From: JBCBDX01 sp039822005
GTDB lineage: Bacteria > Pseudomonadota > Alphaproteobacteria > Rhizobiales > Rhizobiaceae
NCBI GenBank assembly: GCA_039822005.1
Contig: JBCBMZ010000002.1
Span: 248,001-312,000 of the forward strand
DNA length: 64,000 nt
Direction: 5' to 3'
Shown here: in pieces, positions 16,201-23,891 of the stretch
Layout of the letters: each line of letters begins with the position of its first letter
Position numbering within the stretch: position 1 is the stretch's first letter
Notes under the pieces: model-generated
Databases searched by the model: none
What the model saw: the letters and a program-made list of their open reading frames with translations, nothing else
What the model was told of the DNA's origin: nothing
Translations under genes and position numbers: made by a program

Positions 16201-17388
16201 ATGGCGATTGAAAGCTTTGGTACAGAACGGGCGGCACGGAAATTGCGGCTCGGCATGGTCGGCGGTGGCCGCGGCGCTTTTATTGGCGCTGTTCACCGCA
16301 TGGCCGCGCGTCTTGATGACAAATGGGATATCGTAGCGGGCGCTTTGTCCGCTTCGGCCGAAAACGCCAAACTGTCCGGTCAGGATCTAGGTCTGGATGA
16401 AGACCGTATCTATACCAGATGGGAAGATATGGCCAAGAAAGAAGCGGCACGCGAGGACGGCATAGACGCGGTTTCCATCGTCACGCCAAACCACCTGCAT
16501 TTCGGGCCAGCGAAAGCATTTCTCGAAGCAGGCATCCACGTCATTTGCGACAAGCCAATGACGACCAATTTGGAAGAGTCAAAAGAGCTCGCGAAAATCG
16601 CCAAAAAGAGCGGTTGCGTGTTCGTACTGACGCAGAACAACACCGGCTATCCGCTGGTGCGTCAGGCCCGCCAGATGGTCAAGGACGGCACCTTGGGAGA
16701 CATTCAGGTGGTTCGCACATCCTATGTGCAGGACTGGCTAACGACAGCGCTCGACAAGGAAGGCCAAAAGCAGGCCGCATGGCGTACCGACCCAAAACTT
16801 GCTGGTGCCGGCGGCTCGATCGGCGATATCGGCGTACACGCCTTCAACCTTGCAGCCTTCATAACCGGTCTTGAGCTGGACGAGGTCTGTGCTGATTTGC
16901 GCTCCTACGTGCCGGGCCGTCGGTTGGACGATAATGCTAACGTGCTTTTGCGCTACAAAAATGGCGCAAGCGGCACGCTCTGGACAAGCCAAGTGGCGCC
17001 CGGCAACTACAACCGTCTGTCGATCAGTGTTTATGGCACTAAAGGCGGCATCGAGTGGGTCGGCGAGGACAATGACAACCTTTACTTCACTCCGCTTGGC
17101 GAGCCGACGCAGTGCATCACACGCGGTGGGCCAGGCGCTCTGGATGTTGCCAATGCCGGCACACGCATGCCACCCCGCCATCCGGAAGGCTATATCGAGG
17201 GCTTCGGCAACATTTATTCCAACGCTGCCGAAATGATCTGGTCTCACAAAGAAAAGCGTGAGCCCGATCCATTCGCTACCGACCTGCCGACTGTGGAGGA
17301 CGGTGTACGCGGTCTGGCCTTCATTGACGCCTGCGTGGAATCCAGCAAAAAGGGTGCCATCTGGACCAAAGCATCCGTCGACATCTGA
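16201..17388 (+). CDS. Gfo/Idh/MocA family oxidoreductase
   Basis: The 395-residue protein has an N-terminal NAD(P)-binding fold (GMVGGGRGAFIGAVHRMAA at about 18-36) and the family's EKP-like segment as CDKPMTTNLEE, with the lysine that contacts the cofactor. The C-terminal alpha/beta domain includes GGSIGDIGVHAFNLAAF, with the His often involved in catalysis. Members oxidise or reduce sugars and cyclitols. SD GGAG lies at the end of the upstream gene. A second sugar dehydrogenase in the locus, besides the SDR, implies at least two oxidation steps or an interconversion before the main pathway. Confidence 0.85.
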   Translation: MAIESFGTERAARKLRLGMVGGGRGAFIGAVHRMAARLDDKWDIVAGALSASAENAKLSGQDLGLDEDRIYTRWEDMAKKEAAREDGIDAVSIVTPNHLHFGPAKAFLEAGIHVICDKPMTTNLEESKELAKIAKKSGCVFVLTQNNTGYPLVRQARQMVKDGTLGDIQVVRTSYVQDWLTTALDKEGQKQAAWRTDPKLAGAGGSIGDIGVHAFNLAAFITGLELDEVCADLRSYVPGRRLDDNANVLLRYKNGASGTLWTSQVAPGNYNRLSISVYGTKGGIEWVGEDNDNLYFTPLGEPTQCITRGGPGALDVANAGTRMPPRHPEGYIEGFGNIYSNAAEMIWSHKEKREPDPFATDLPTVEDGVRGLAFIDACVESSKKGAIWTKASVDI

Positions 17389-17448
17389 CAACAACTGCGT
17401 GGGGCTGACATACGGCTTGTCCCGCGCGCAATTTTGCCGGGGGCTTAC

Positions 17449-18432
17449 ATGACACAATCAAATGAAGACCAACGCAGGCGCAGCGTCCTGTCACGCGCGC
17501 TGGCTGAAATCCGGCAGGTTGAAGTGACTGACGGACCTGCCGCTGGCAGCCGTATTCTCGAGGTGCGCACACCCACCGGCCTGTCGCTGGACATTGCGCT
17601 GGACCGCGGCGGCGACATTTCCCGCATGAATTACAAGGGGCATGAGTTGGGCTGGCACAGCGCCGCGGACATGGCGACGCCCTGGCCTGTGCCAGACACT
17701 GAAGACGGACTTGGTTTTTTGCGCGGTTTTGACGGCTTCCTCGTGACATGCGGCCTGGACCACCACGGCGTTGCGACCCAAACCGATGCTTCAAATTTCA
17801 AATATCCGCTGCGCAAGCAAAACCATCACCCATTGCACGGTCGTATCATGACGGCAAAGGCCGAGGTCGCCGAAAAACATATCGACTGGGACGCCGTCCA
17901 TATCCGCATCAAAACCATTGCACGACAGGCGAGCGTTTTCGGCGAGGTGCTGGAGCTCCGGCGTGTATTCGAGATTAGCCTTGAGACGCCAACGGTGAAG
18001 ATGATCGATGAAGTTGCAAATATGGGCTTCCGCCCAACGCGGCATGGCATACTCTACCATTTCAATATGGGTTATCCGCTGCTCGACAGCGCGTCACGGC
18101 TAACCGGCGACGAATGGACATTGCGCAACAGACTGGATGGGGCCGGTGCGGTGCCCGATGACAACCATGTGGAAATCGTCGACGCGAAGGCTTCACCTGC
18201 CGATGGCCGGATCGGCATGATCAATGATTCCGTTGGTTTCGGCCTGACAATTGGGTTTGACCCCAAGATGCTCCCCGCAACAGCCCTGTGGCGTGCGTTC
18301 CAGTCAGGTGTTTTTGCCTGCGGCTTGGAGCCTCAGACTGTTTTTGACGATGCAAATGCGGGTGCTGACATGTTGCAAGGCGGCGCAAAACGTATCTACA
18401 AGCTTGATTTATTGGTTGTGGAGACAGCTTGA
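17449..18432 (+). CDS. DUF4432 family protein, aldose 1-epimerase-like
   Basis: The 327-residue protein starts at ATG 17449 after a G-rich ribosome site; the frame upstream to 17434 adds only five residues. DUF4432 belongs to the galactose mutarotase-like beta-sandwich superfamily. TGLSLDIALDRGGDISRMNY near the N-terminus, DHHGVATQTDAS and LHGRIM (His in the middle of the fold), and CGLEPQT toward the C-terminus are the conserved-looking regions. It probably handles the anomeric form of the sugar or its oxidised product. Its place between oxidoreductase and regulator supports a role in the same pathway. Confidence 0.75.
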   Translation: MTQSNEDQRRRSVLSRALAEIRQVEVTDGPAAGSRILEVRTPTGLSLDIALDRGGDISRMNYKGHELGWHSAADMATPWPVPDTEDGLGFLRGFDGFLVTCGLDHHGVATQTDASNFKYPLRKQNHHPLHGRIMTAKAEVAEKHIDWDAVHIRIKTIARQASVFGEVLELRRVFEISLETPTVKMIDEVANMGFRPTRHGILYHFNMGYPLLDSASRLTGDEWTLRNRLDGAGAVPDDNHVEIVDAKASPADGRIGMINDSVGFGLTIGFDPKMLPATALWRAFQSGVFACGLEPQTVFDDANAGADMLQGGAKRIYKLDLLVVETA

Positions 18433-18491
18433 CCGGATAGTAAACCGATTTCCGATTGCATAAATGCATCGGACGACAGGAAAACGAAACG

Positions 18492-19481
18492 ATGGGCCGC
18501 ACCGCAAATGTATCGATCAAGGATGTTGCTGCGCGCGCAGGTGTTTCCATCGCGTCGGTCTCACGCGTCGTAAATGATGGGTCGGGAACCGTTTCTGAAA
18601 ATATCCGCACAAAAGTGCTGCAAGCTGTGCGTGATCTGAACTACAATCCGAACCGGATCGGGCGGGCACTACGCCAAAAGTCGACAGATACGTATGCACT
18701 CGTCATTTCAAATATCCAGAACAACTTTTACGCCGCCGTTGCATGGGAAGTGGAGCGTCTTCTCAACGATATGGGCAGGGCCGTTTTGCTGTTCAGCACC
18801 AACGAAAACCCGACCATTCAGGACCAGTGTCTAGACGAGATACGCTCACGTCAGGTCGCAGGAATTTTCATGCTGTGCGCGGTGGACTCGCCGGGGCTCC
18901 GCGCCATTCGAAGCGAGCTTGAAATCACCTTCATAAACAGGCGTATCGTGTCGATGCCGGATGTGCCGTTCATCGGTATTGACGACTTCACGGCCAGCAA
19001 GGAATTGATGCGTAAGGTGCTGAAGACCGGCGTAAACGATATCGGTATTATCCACGGCCCGCTTACGTCGGACACCAGTGCGCGCCGCCTGCGGGGCATG
19101 AAGGCCTCACTAGATGATATGGGCATTGAAGTGCCCTCGCACCGCATGTTTGAAGCCTTACTTTCCATGGAGGGCGGTTATGCGAGCGCACAAAGACTGT
19201 TGGATGGCGAGCCGCCGCAGGTCATCATTTGCGGAACCGACCAGATCGCCTACGGGGTTTATCGGCGTTGCCGCGAACTGGCACTCGATGTGCCGAACGA
19301 AGTCAGTGTTTATGGCTTCGATGACAATCCGCTCAATGAGTGGCTGGCGCCTTGGCTGAACACGGTTCGCGTTCCCCATCTTGATCTCGCACGCGCAGCA
19401 GTCGACAGCGTCACACGACCAGACCTGCCGCATACGCGCAAAGACCAAATTTTACCGTATCAGATAATCCTTCGTATCTGA
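18492..19481 (+). CDS. LacI-family transcriptional regulator
   Basis: The 329-residue protein starts at ATG 18492 (AGGAAAACG upstream). The helix-turn-helix and hinge are VSIKDVAARAGVSIASVSRV at residues 6-25, and the ligand-binding domain of periplasmic-binding-protein fold begins near 63. It is the last gene of the plus-strand operon, 59 bp after the DUF4432 gene. The two mirror-image operators at 14826 and 15066 are the obvious targets, so the regulator would repress both arms of the locus, including its own, until an intermediate binds. Confidence 0.9.
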   Translation: MGRTANVSIKDVAARAGVSIASVSRVVNDGSGTVSENIRTKVLQAVRDLNYNPNRIGRALRQKSTDTYALVISNIQNNFYAAVAWEVERLLNDMGRAVLLFSTNENPTIQDQCLDEIRSRQVAGIFMLCAVDSPGLRAIRSELEITFINRRIVSMPDVPFIGIDDFTASKELMRKVLKTGVNDIGIIHGPLTSDTSARRLRGMKASLDDMGIEVPSHRMFEALLSMEGGYASAQRLLDGEPPQVIICGTDQIAYGVYRRCRELALDVPNEVSVYGFDDNPLNEWLAPWLNTVRVPHLDLARAAVDSVTRPDLPHTRKDQILPYQIILRI

Positions 19482-19978
19482 CTTGAGGCCCTCTTTTTCG
19501 GTGCTGAGGTAACGATTCGCTGAGTACAGGCCCGCTTAATGCTTAGTATGCCAAGGTGTGGGTATTGTAACGGAAGGGTGCGCGTAGATAACAACTTCGA
19601 GACATATTGATTGCAAGAAACTCGATCAAGGTTGTTTGAGCCAGCGGGATTGAGATCAAATGGTTGCTTTGGGCAGGAAGCAACTCAAATCGATATGGAT
19701 GCGAACGGCGGCAAAGGGCCGAGAATGCCAAGCTCGCTCCATCGATGCCGCGTTGCAGCGAACGACAAGAGGGAGGCCGGAGCGGACATTCGATGGCCAA
19801 ATCGTCATAACGCTCACGGCTCAAAGCCGACATTCAGCCGTTGATCTTGTCGTTCCACAAAGTGGTCATTTGTTGCGGTGCAAACGACAATCCGTGCTCA
19901 ATGTCTGCTGAGCGGACAGAGCGACCGATGTTGATGGTTGCTAAATCTATAATGTATGCACCACGCTATCGAAGAAAT
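19482..19978. other. intergenic stretch containing an inverted-repeat copy
   Basis: No gene recognised. It contains repeat copy A (19702-19760) and several short GACATTC/GAATGTC-type words, such as GCGGACATTCG near 19783 and GCCGACATTCAG near 19828, that recur around copy B. Open frames here look like read-through of repeats rather than proteins. Confidence 0.5.
19702..19760 (+). repeat. 59-bp inverted repeat, copy A
   Basis: Matches the reverse complement of 21012-21070 at 56 of 59 positions by eye; its core includes GAATGCCAAGCTCGCTCC. The two copies flank the AT-rich gene at 19979-20851. Confidence 0.85.
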
Positions 19979-20851
19979 TCATTGTCGCGGTTGGTATCCG
20001 AATAAATACTCACGTTTACCTTTTATTTCCTCTGCTTCTTTCGCAAGCTGTGCATAGTCATCCATTTGCAGTCCTATTAATTCATCATAGAATCTCAGAT
20101 GATCCCGCGCACGGTATAGATGGTATCGTTGATATGTGATCTTACCGCTTGGAGATAATCGCGACTCCAATTCAATGAGCGATCTCAATATCGCTTGAAG
20201 TTCAGCAAATGCGATAACATCATCACAGGAAATATCGAAATTTTCGTTTTCCTGCCAATTTTCTTTTTTTAAATAATCAGCGACAAACAATCGAGTATAC
20301 AAGAAGTTACTCATCGCAATTTCGGATGAGCTCATTTTTTCGTAATCGAACAATTTCGTAATTTCATTATCATCAGCGTTTTGTGAGAATCTCATCCCAA
20401 TTGCAACATATTTGGTTCTTTTCATATAGATGAGCGCTAATTCTATTAAGTCCTCTAGTTGTTCATCGTGAAACTTAAATGCATTTTTTATTTCTTCCCG
20501 ATGTAAAATGTCAGTTTGCTTGCCGATGAAATCGGCAGTTTGTCGTGCTTCTTTAACTTCCTCTTCTTTTATAACGCGGGCTAGTGACATTTCTTCTCTG
20601 GTTAAAGAAAGCTCTTCTCTTTGTGCTTTTAATTCCGATGATTGGACGAAAACCGCTATTACAAGCCAAAAGAAAGCAAGTGGGGCAAATATTCCCGCTA
20701 ATGCATCACCAATTTCATTCCATCTCATACCAAGAAGAGATGAAAGTAATTCTTCCTCAAAATTTTGATAATATAAAAAAACGATGATGGTTGTTACCCA
20801 AATTACGCTTACGCATATTCCAATGATGATAGCTGCATTTTTGGCTTGCAT
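19979..20851 (-). CDS. membrane-anchored coiled-coil protein of unknown function
   Basis: The 290-residue protein from ATG 20851 has two membrane helices near the N-terminus (about 8-28 and 52-70), then a charged coiled coil from about 72 to 125 (SSELKAQREELSLTREEMSL) and a soluble helical remainder rich in Glu, Lys, Tyr and Leu. I do not recognise a named family. The gene is clearly richer in A+T than its neighbours and lies between two inverted 59-bp repeats, which suggests acquisition. The start is uncertain: an in-frame ATG at 20893 exists and a longer frame reaches into repeat B. No strong ribosome site precedes any of them. Confidence 0.6.
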   Translation of the reverse strand: MQAKNAAIIIGICVSVIWVTTIIVFLYYQNFEEELLSSLLGMRWNEIGDALAGIFAPLAFFWLVIAVFVQSSELKAQREELSLTREEMSLARVIKEEEVKEARQTADFIGKQTDILHREEIKNAFKFHDEQLEDLIELALIYMKRTKYVAIGMRFSQNADDNEITKLFDYEKMSSSEIAMSNFLYTRLFVADYLKKENWQENENFDISCDDVIAFAELQAILRSLIELESRLSPSGKITYQRYHLYRARDHLRFYDELIGLQMDDYAQLAKEAEEIKGKREYLFGYQPRQ

Positions 20852-21291
20852 ACTGTTGCTCGCTTCCAATCTGTTTGCAAAATCAGATATCATATCCAAG
20901 CAAACTGGGCGTACTTTTATTGGGACGTAAGAGAAAGAGTTCGAAGCCTTGGCGCAATTATCATGGTTTTTGCAACGGCCGAATGTCTCAAAAAGGCTCT
21001 TTGCGGGCTTCCGCTGCAACGCGGTATCGATGGAGCGAGCTTGGCATTCTCGGCCCATAGCCGCCGTTCGACGTCACATTTCGAAGTATCCGATTGCGGA
21101 CATTCGCTGCGCTTGCAAAGGTCAATGCAGCCGAAGGTCGGCAATGCGGGACAAAATGCGCTTTCGTTGCGATTGCGACAAGGAATGCTTTGGCAGGCCA
21201 AGCGGACCCTCACTTTGAATCGCACACCTCCAACGCCTAAGCGCCCGTACCATAGGTACAATCCGTCCAGTCCTCCATCGGGACCAGAACG
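20852..21291. other. intergenic stretch containing an inverted-repeat copy
   Basis: Between the AT-rich gene and the AraC regulator lie repeat copy B (21012-21070) and a run of related fragments, such as GCGGACATTCGCTGCGC near 21103. No credible gene is present. Confidence 0.5.
21012..21070 (-). repeat. 59-bp inverted repeat, copy B
   Basis: Inverted partner of 19702-19760, with three mismatches seen by eye. The pair encloses about 1.25 kb. Confidence 0.85.
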
Positions 21292-22179
21292 CTAGCGATC
21301 TCGGTCTTCGCGGTATGATTTTGGTGAAATGCCGAAAGTCCGGCTAAAGGTTCGGCTGAAGAAGGACGGTTCTCGAAATCCTGATTTATGGGCAATTTCC
21401 GAAACACTGAGACGCGTGTATTCGAGCAAGCGCTTTGCTTCGAGGAGCCTGCGCTGCCTCACAAGATCATTGGGTGAGGATCCAAGGACGTTCCGGCATA
21501 TGCGAGTTAAGTGAGGCGCGGAGACACCGATCTTCTCTGCGTAATCTCCTACCGCTAAATCTTTGCTGAAAGACTGTTCTACCAGGCCACAAAAACGTTC
21601 GGCTTGCGCCTCGTGCCGCGTCAGCTGGACAGATTGTCCGACGTTCCCGACAGAGGTTTCCCGTCGCAAATCGCCGGAAATACAGGTGACGATAAGTTGG
21701 GTCAGGGACTGAAGCAATTCCGAACGCTCAACCTTCATCCCATGGTATGCCTTTCCAATTTGGGCAATAGAGGTTTCAACAAGATCAAAATTCGCAGACC
21801 GCCCGCTCGACATAATCCCACCCGATCGCATTTCCGGGCGGCCGAGCAAGTCTGCAGTGTTGCCGCCAAGTTCATTTGTCCGAAGGCTCAGGACATCGCC
21901 GACCACATCTTCCGCAAACCGGAAGCCATGAGCAACTCCCGGAGGGATAAAGAGCGCAAGCGGTTCGGAGCTAGTATGCGAAACCTCGGACATGCGGAAC
22001 GAAACGCCGGGGGTCCGAAACAAGAAGACCTGTGCGAGAGATTTGTGTCGATGAAGTCGAATTGTCCAATGATGCTTGCTGCTGCGTTCTTGGATCGTTT
22101 CGTGATGAACAGGGTCGTTATAGCTGCCCGAAAGCAACTCTCCATAGAGTTCGTAGCTGGGTATCGCGCGATGAGACAC
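21292..22179 (-). CDS. AraC-family regulator, PobR-like
   Basis: The 295-residue protein has a cupin-like N-terminal sensing domain (His-rich start, FIPPGVAHGFRF at about 76-87) and a C-terminal pair of helix-turn-helix motifs (AEKIGVSAPHLTRICRN, and IAHKSGFREPSFFSRTFSRT), ending in the AraC signature region FGISPKSYRED. It is divergent from the TRAP-pobA-pca operon across 137 bp. AraC-type PobR proteins activate pobA in response to 4-hydroxybenzoate in several proteobacteria, and that is the likely role here. No LysR-type PcaQ is seen in the locus, so this protein may control the whole set. Confidence 0.8.
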   Translation of the reverse strand: MSHRAIPSYELYGELLSGSYNDPVHHETIQERSSKHHWTIRLHRHKSLAQVFLFRTPGVSFRMSEVSHTSSEPLALFIPPGVAHGFRFAEDVVGDVLSLRTNELGGNTADLLGRPEMRSGGIMSSGRSANFDLVETSIAQIGKAYHGMKVERSELLQSLTQLIVTCISGDLRRETSVGNVGQSVQLTRHEAQAERFCGLVEQSFSKDLAVGDYAEKIGVSAPHLTRICRNVLGSSPNDLVRQRRLLEAKRLLEYTRLSVSEIAHKSGFREPSFFSRTFSRTFGISPKSYREDRDR

Positions 22180-22316
22180 TGAAATTCCTGTCTTTGATTT
22201 AGATCAATCTCGCCGAAATTGATCGGATAGTTCAAGACTTTTGTTCTTCAGTTCATCGTCGCCGACCTTTTATTGGCTACTTTAAGCAAATAGGAGACCA
22301 TCCAAGGGAGGATAAA

Positions 22317-23354
22317 ATGAAACGATTCACTCGGCTTATTGCCGGTTCCGCAACGGCGTTGACTGCCATCGCATTGTCTACGGCAGCTTATGCTCAAGAA
22401 TTCACATTTTCCATTCACCACTTCCTAAGTCCAAAGGCGCCGGCACAAACTGTGCTGCTTGAGCCTTGGGTGGTGTCGGTCGAAGAAGCCTCAGATGGTC
22501 GGATCGATTTTGAGATATTTCCCGCGATGTCGCTTGGCGGTGCGCCGCCGGAATTGTACAGCCAAGTCCGTGACGGGGTCGCGGATTTGGTATGGACGCT
22601 TCCAGGCTACACGCCCGGTACGTTCCCGCGCGCGGAGGTATTTGAACTGCCCAATGTGCATATTGGCGATGCCCGTGCCACCAATCTTGCGATCCAGGAA
22701 ATGATGGATGATATCGCGGCGGATTTTGAAGATGTGCACCCCATTTTGGTCCATGTGCATTCCGGCAACGCGCTGCACCTTGCCAGTGGCGAGGTCGCGT
22801 CCGCTGCCGATTTCCGAGGTTTGAAAGTGCGGAGCCCATCCCGTACCGGCGCGTGGGTGCTCGAAGCGCTTGGCGCGGAACCCGTCGGCATGCCTGTTCC
22901 GGCTCTGCCACAAGCGTTGTCCAAAAATACCGTGGACGCGGGTCTTGTGCCCTTCGAGGTGGCAATTCCACTCGGCCTAGCCGAACTCACATCGTCCTCG
23001 GTAGAGTTGGATCAGGGGGCTCGTTTCGGCACATCCACATTCCTGTTTGCAATGAACAAGGCCGCTTATGAGTCGCTGCCGGAAGACCTCCAGCAGGTGA
23101 TTGACGATCATTCTGGGATGGCGCTCGCGGCGGAAATCGGGGCTGCATGGAATGGTATTGAGCCCATCGGGAAGCAGATGGCCGTGGATGCCGGAAACTC
23201 AGTGGTCTCACTGTCGGCTGAGGCGTCTGCGGAATTCGCCGAGCCCTTTGCGGCCGTCGCACAGCGCTGGGTCGAAGAGGCGAACGGATTGGGTATCGAC
23301 GGGGCCGCATTGCTTGAGAAAGCTCAGGCTGCCGTCGTATCTCATACCGAGTAA
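22317..23354 (+). CDS. TRAP transporter substrate-binding protein (DctP family)
   Basis: The 345-residue protein begins with a signal peptide ending at AYAQ (residues 1-26), so it is periplasmic. The DctP fold is shown by FSIHHFLSPKAPAQT at the mature N-terminus and by the conserved Arg region FRGLKVRSPSR (about 165-175) that salt-bridges the carboxylate of the ligand. SD GGGAGG is 6 bases before the ATG. As the first gene of an operon with pobA and pca genes it most likely binds an aromatic acid such as 4-hydroxybenzoate or protocatechuate. Confidence 0.88.
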   Translation: MKRFTRLIAGSATALTAIALSTAAYAQEFTFSIHHFLSPKAPAQTVLLEPWVVSVEEASDGRIDFEIFPAMSLGGAPPELYSQVRDGVADLVWTLPGYTPGTFPRAEVFELPNVHIGDARATNLAIQEMMDDIAADFEDVHPILVHVHSGNALHLASGEVASAADFRGLKVRSPSRTGAWVLEALGAEPVGMPVPALPQALSKNTVDAGLVPFEVAIPLGLAELTSSSVELDQGARFGTSTFLFAMNKAAYESLPEDLQQVIDDHSGMALAAEIGAAWNGIEPIGKQMAVDAGNSVVSLSAEASAEFAEPFAAVAQRWVEEANGLGIDGAALLEKAQAAVVSHTE

Positions 23355-23378
23355 GCCAAACAAAAGGGAGGGGTGGCT

Positions 23379-23891
23379 ATGCGCATGGGTGCGATACTCA
23401 GGCGATTGATCGGCCTGTGGGCGCTGTTTGGCGGCGCCTTGCTTCTACTGATCGTGCTAGCAACCGCGATAAACGCGGCCGGTTTCACCGCGAACGCCAT
23501 CGCGCGCAACTGGGGCGGTTATGTCCCCGGCCTGCCGGGATACGAGGATGCTGTGACCATGCTTGTCGGTGTCGCGGGACTTGCCATGTTCCCTTATTGC
23601 CAACTCCACGGCGGCCACGCCGCCGTGGATGTTTTCATGCAGAAAGCACCTGCATTCGCCAACCGAATTGTCACGATCATTTCCGGCCTTCTGGTGATTG
23701 CCGTCGCCCTGACCATGGCTGTGATGCTTGTCTACGGAACTCTCGATGTCCGTTCGGACAACGTCGAGACGGCCGTTTTGGGCTGGCCCGTCTGGATGTT
23801 CATGCCCTTTGCCGTTGTGTCCTGCGTACTATGGGCACTTGCCGGACTTCTTGAAACTTTCGGGTCGGAGCTTGCGTCAAATGGAGCGTGA
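23379..23891 (+). CDS. TRAP transporter small membrane subunit (DctQ family)
   Basis: The 170-residue protein has four predicted membrane helices, typical for DctQ. ATG 23379 sits close behind GGGAGGGG, and a GTG six bases earlier is less likely. It overlaps the large subunit gene by 11 bp. It would link the binding protein to the large subunit in a sodium- or proton-driven importer. Confidence 0.85.
   Translation: MRMGAILRRLIGLWALFGGALLLLIVLATAINAAGFTANAIARNWGGYVPGLPGYEDAVTMLVGVAGLAMFPYCQLHGGHAAVDVFMQKAPAFANRIVTIISGLLVIAVALTMAVMLVYGTLDVRSDNVETAVLGWPVWMFMPFAVVSCVLWALAGLLETFGSELASNGA

Noticed and set aside
19543..19833. A minus-strand frame next to the inverted repeat
   Set aside because: It is read-through of repeat copy A and shows no protein-like composition or ribosome site.
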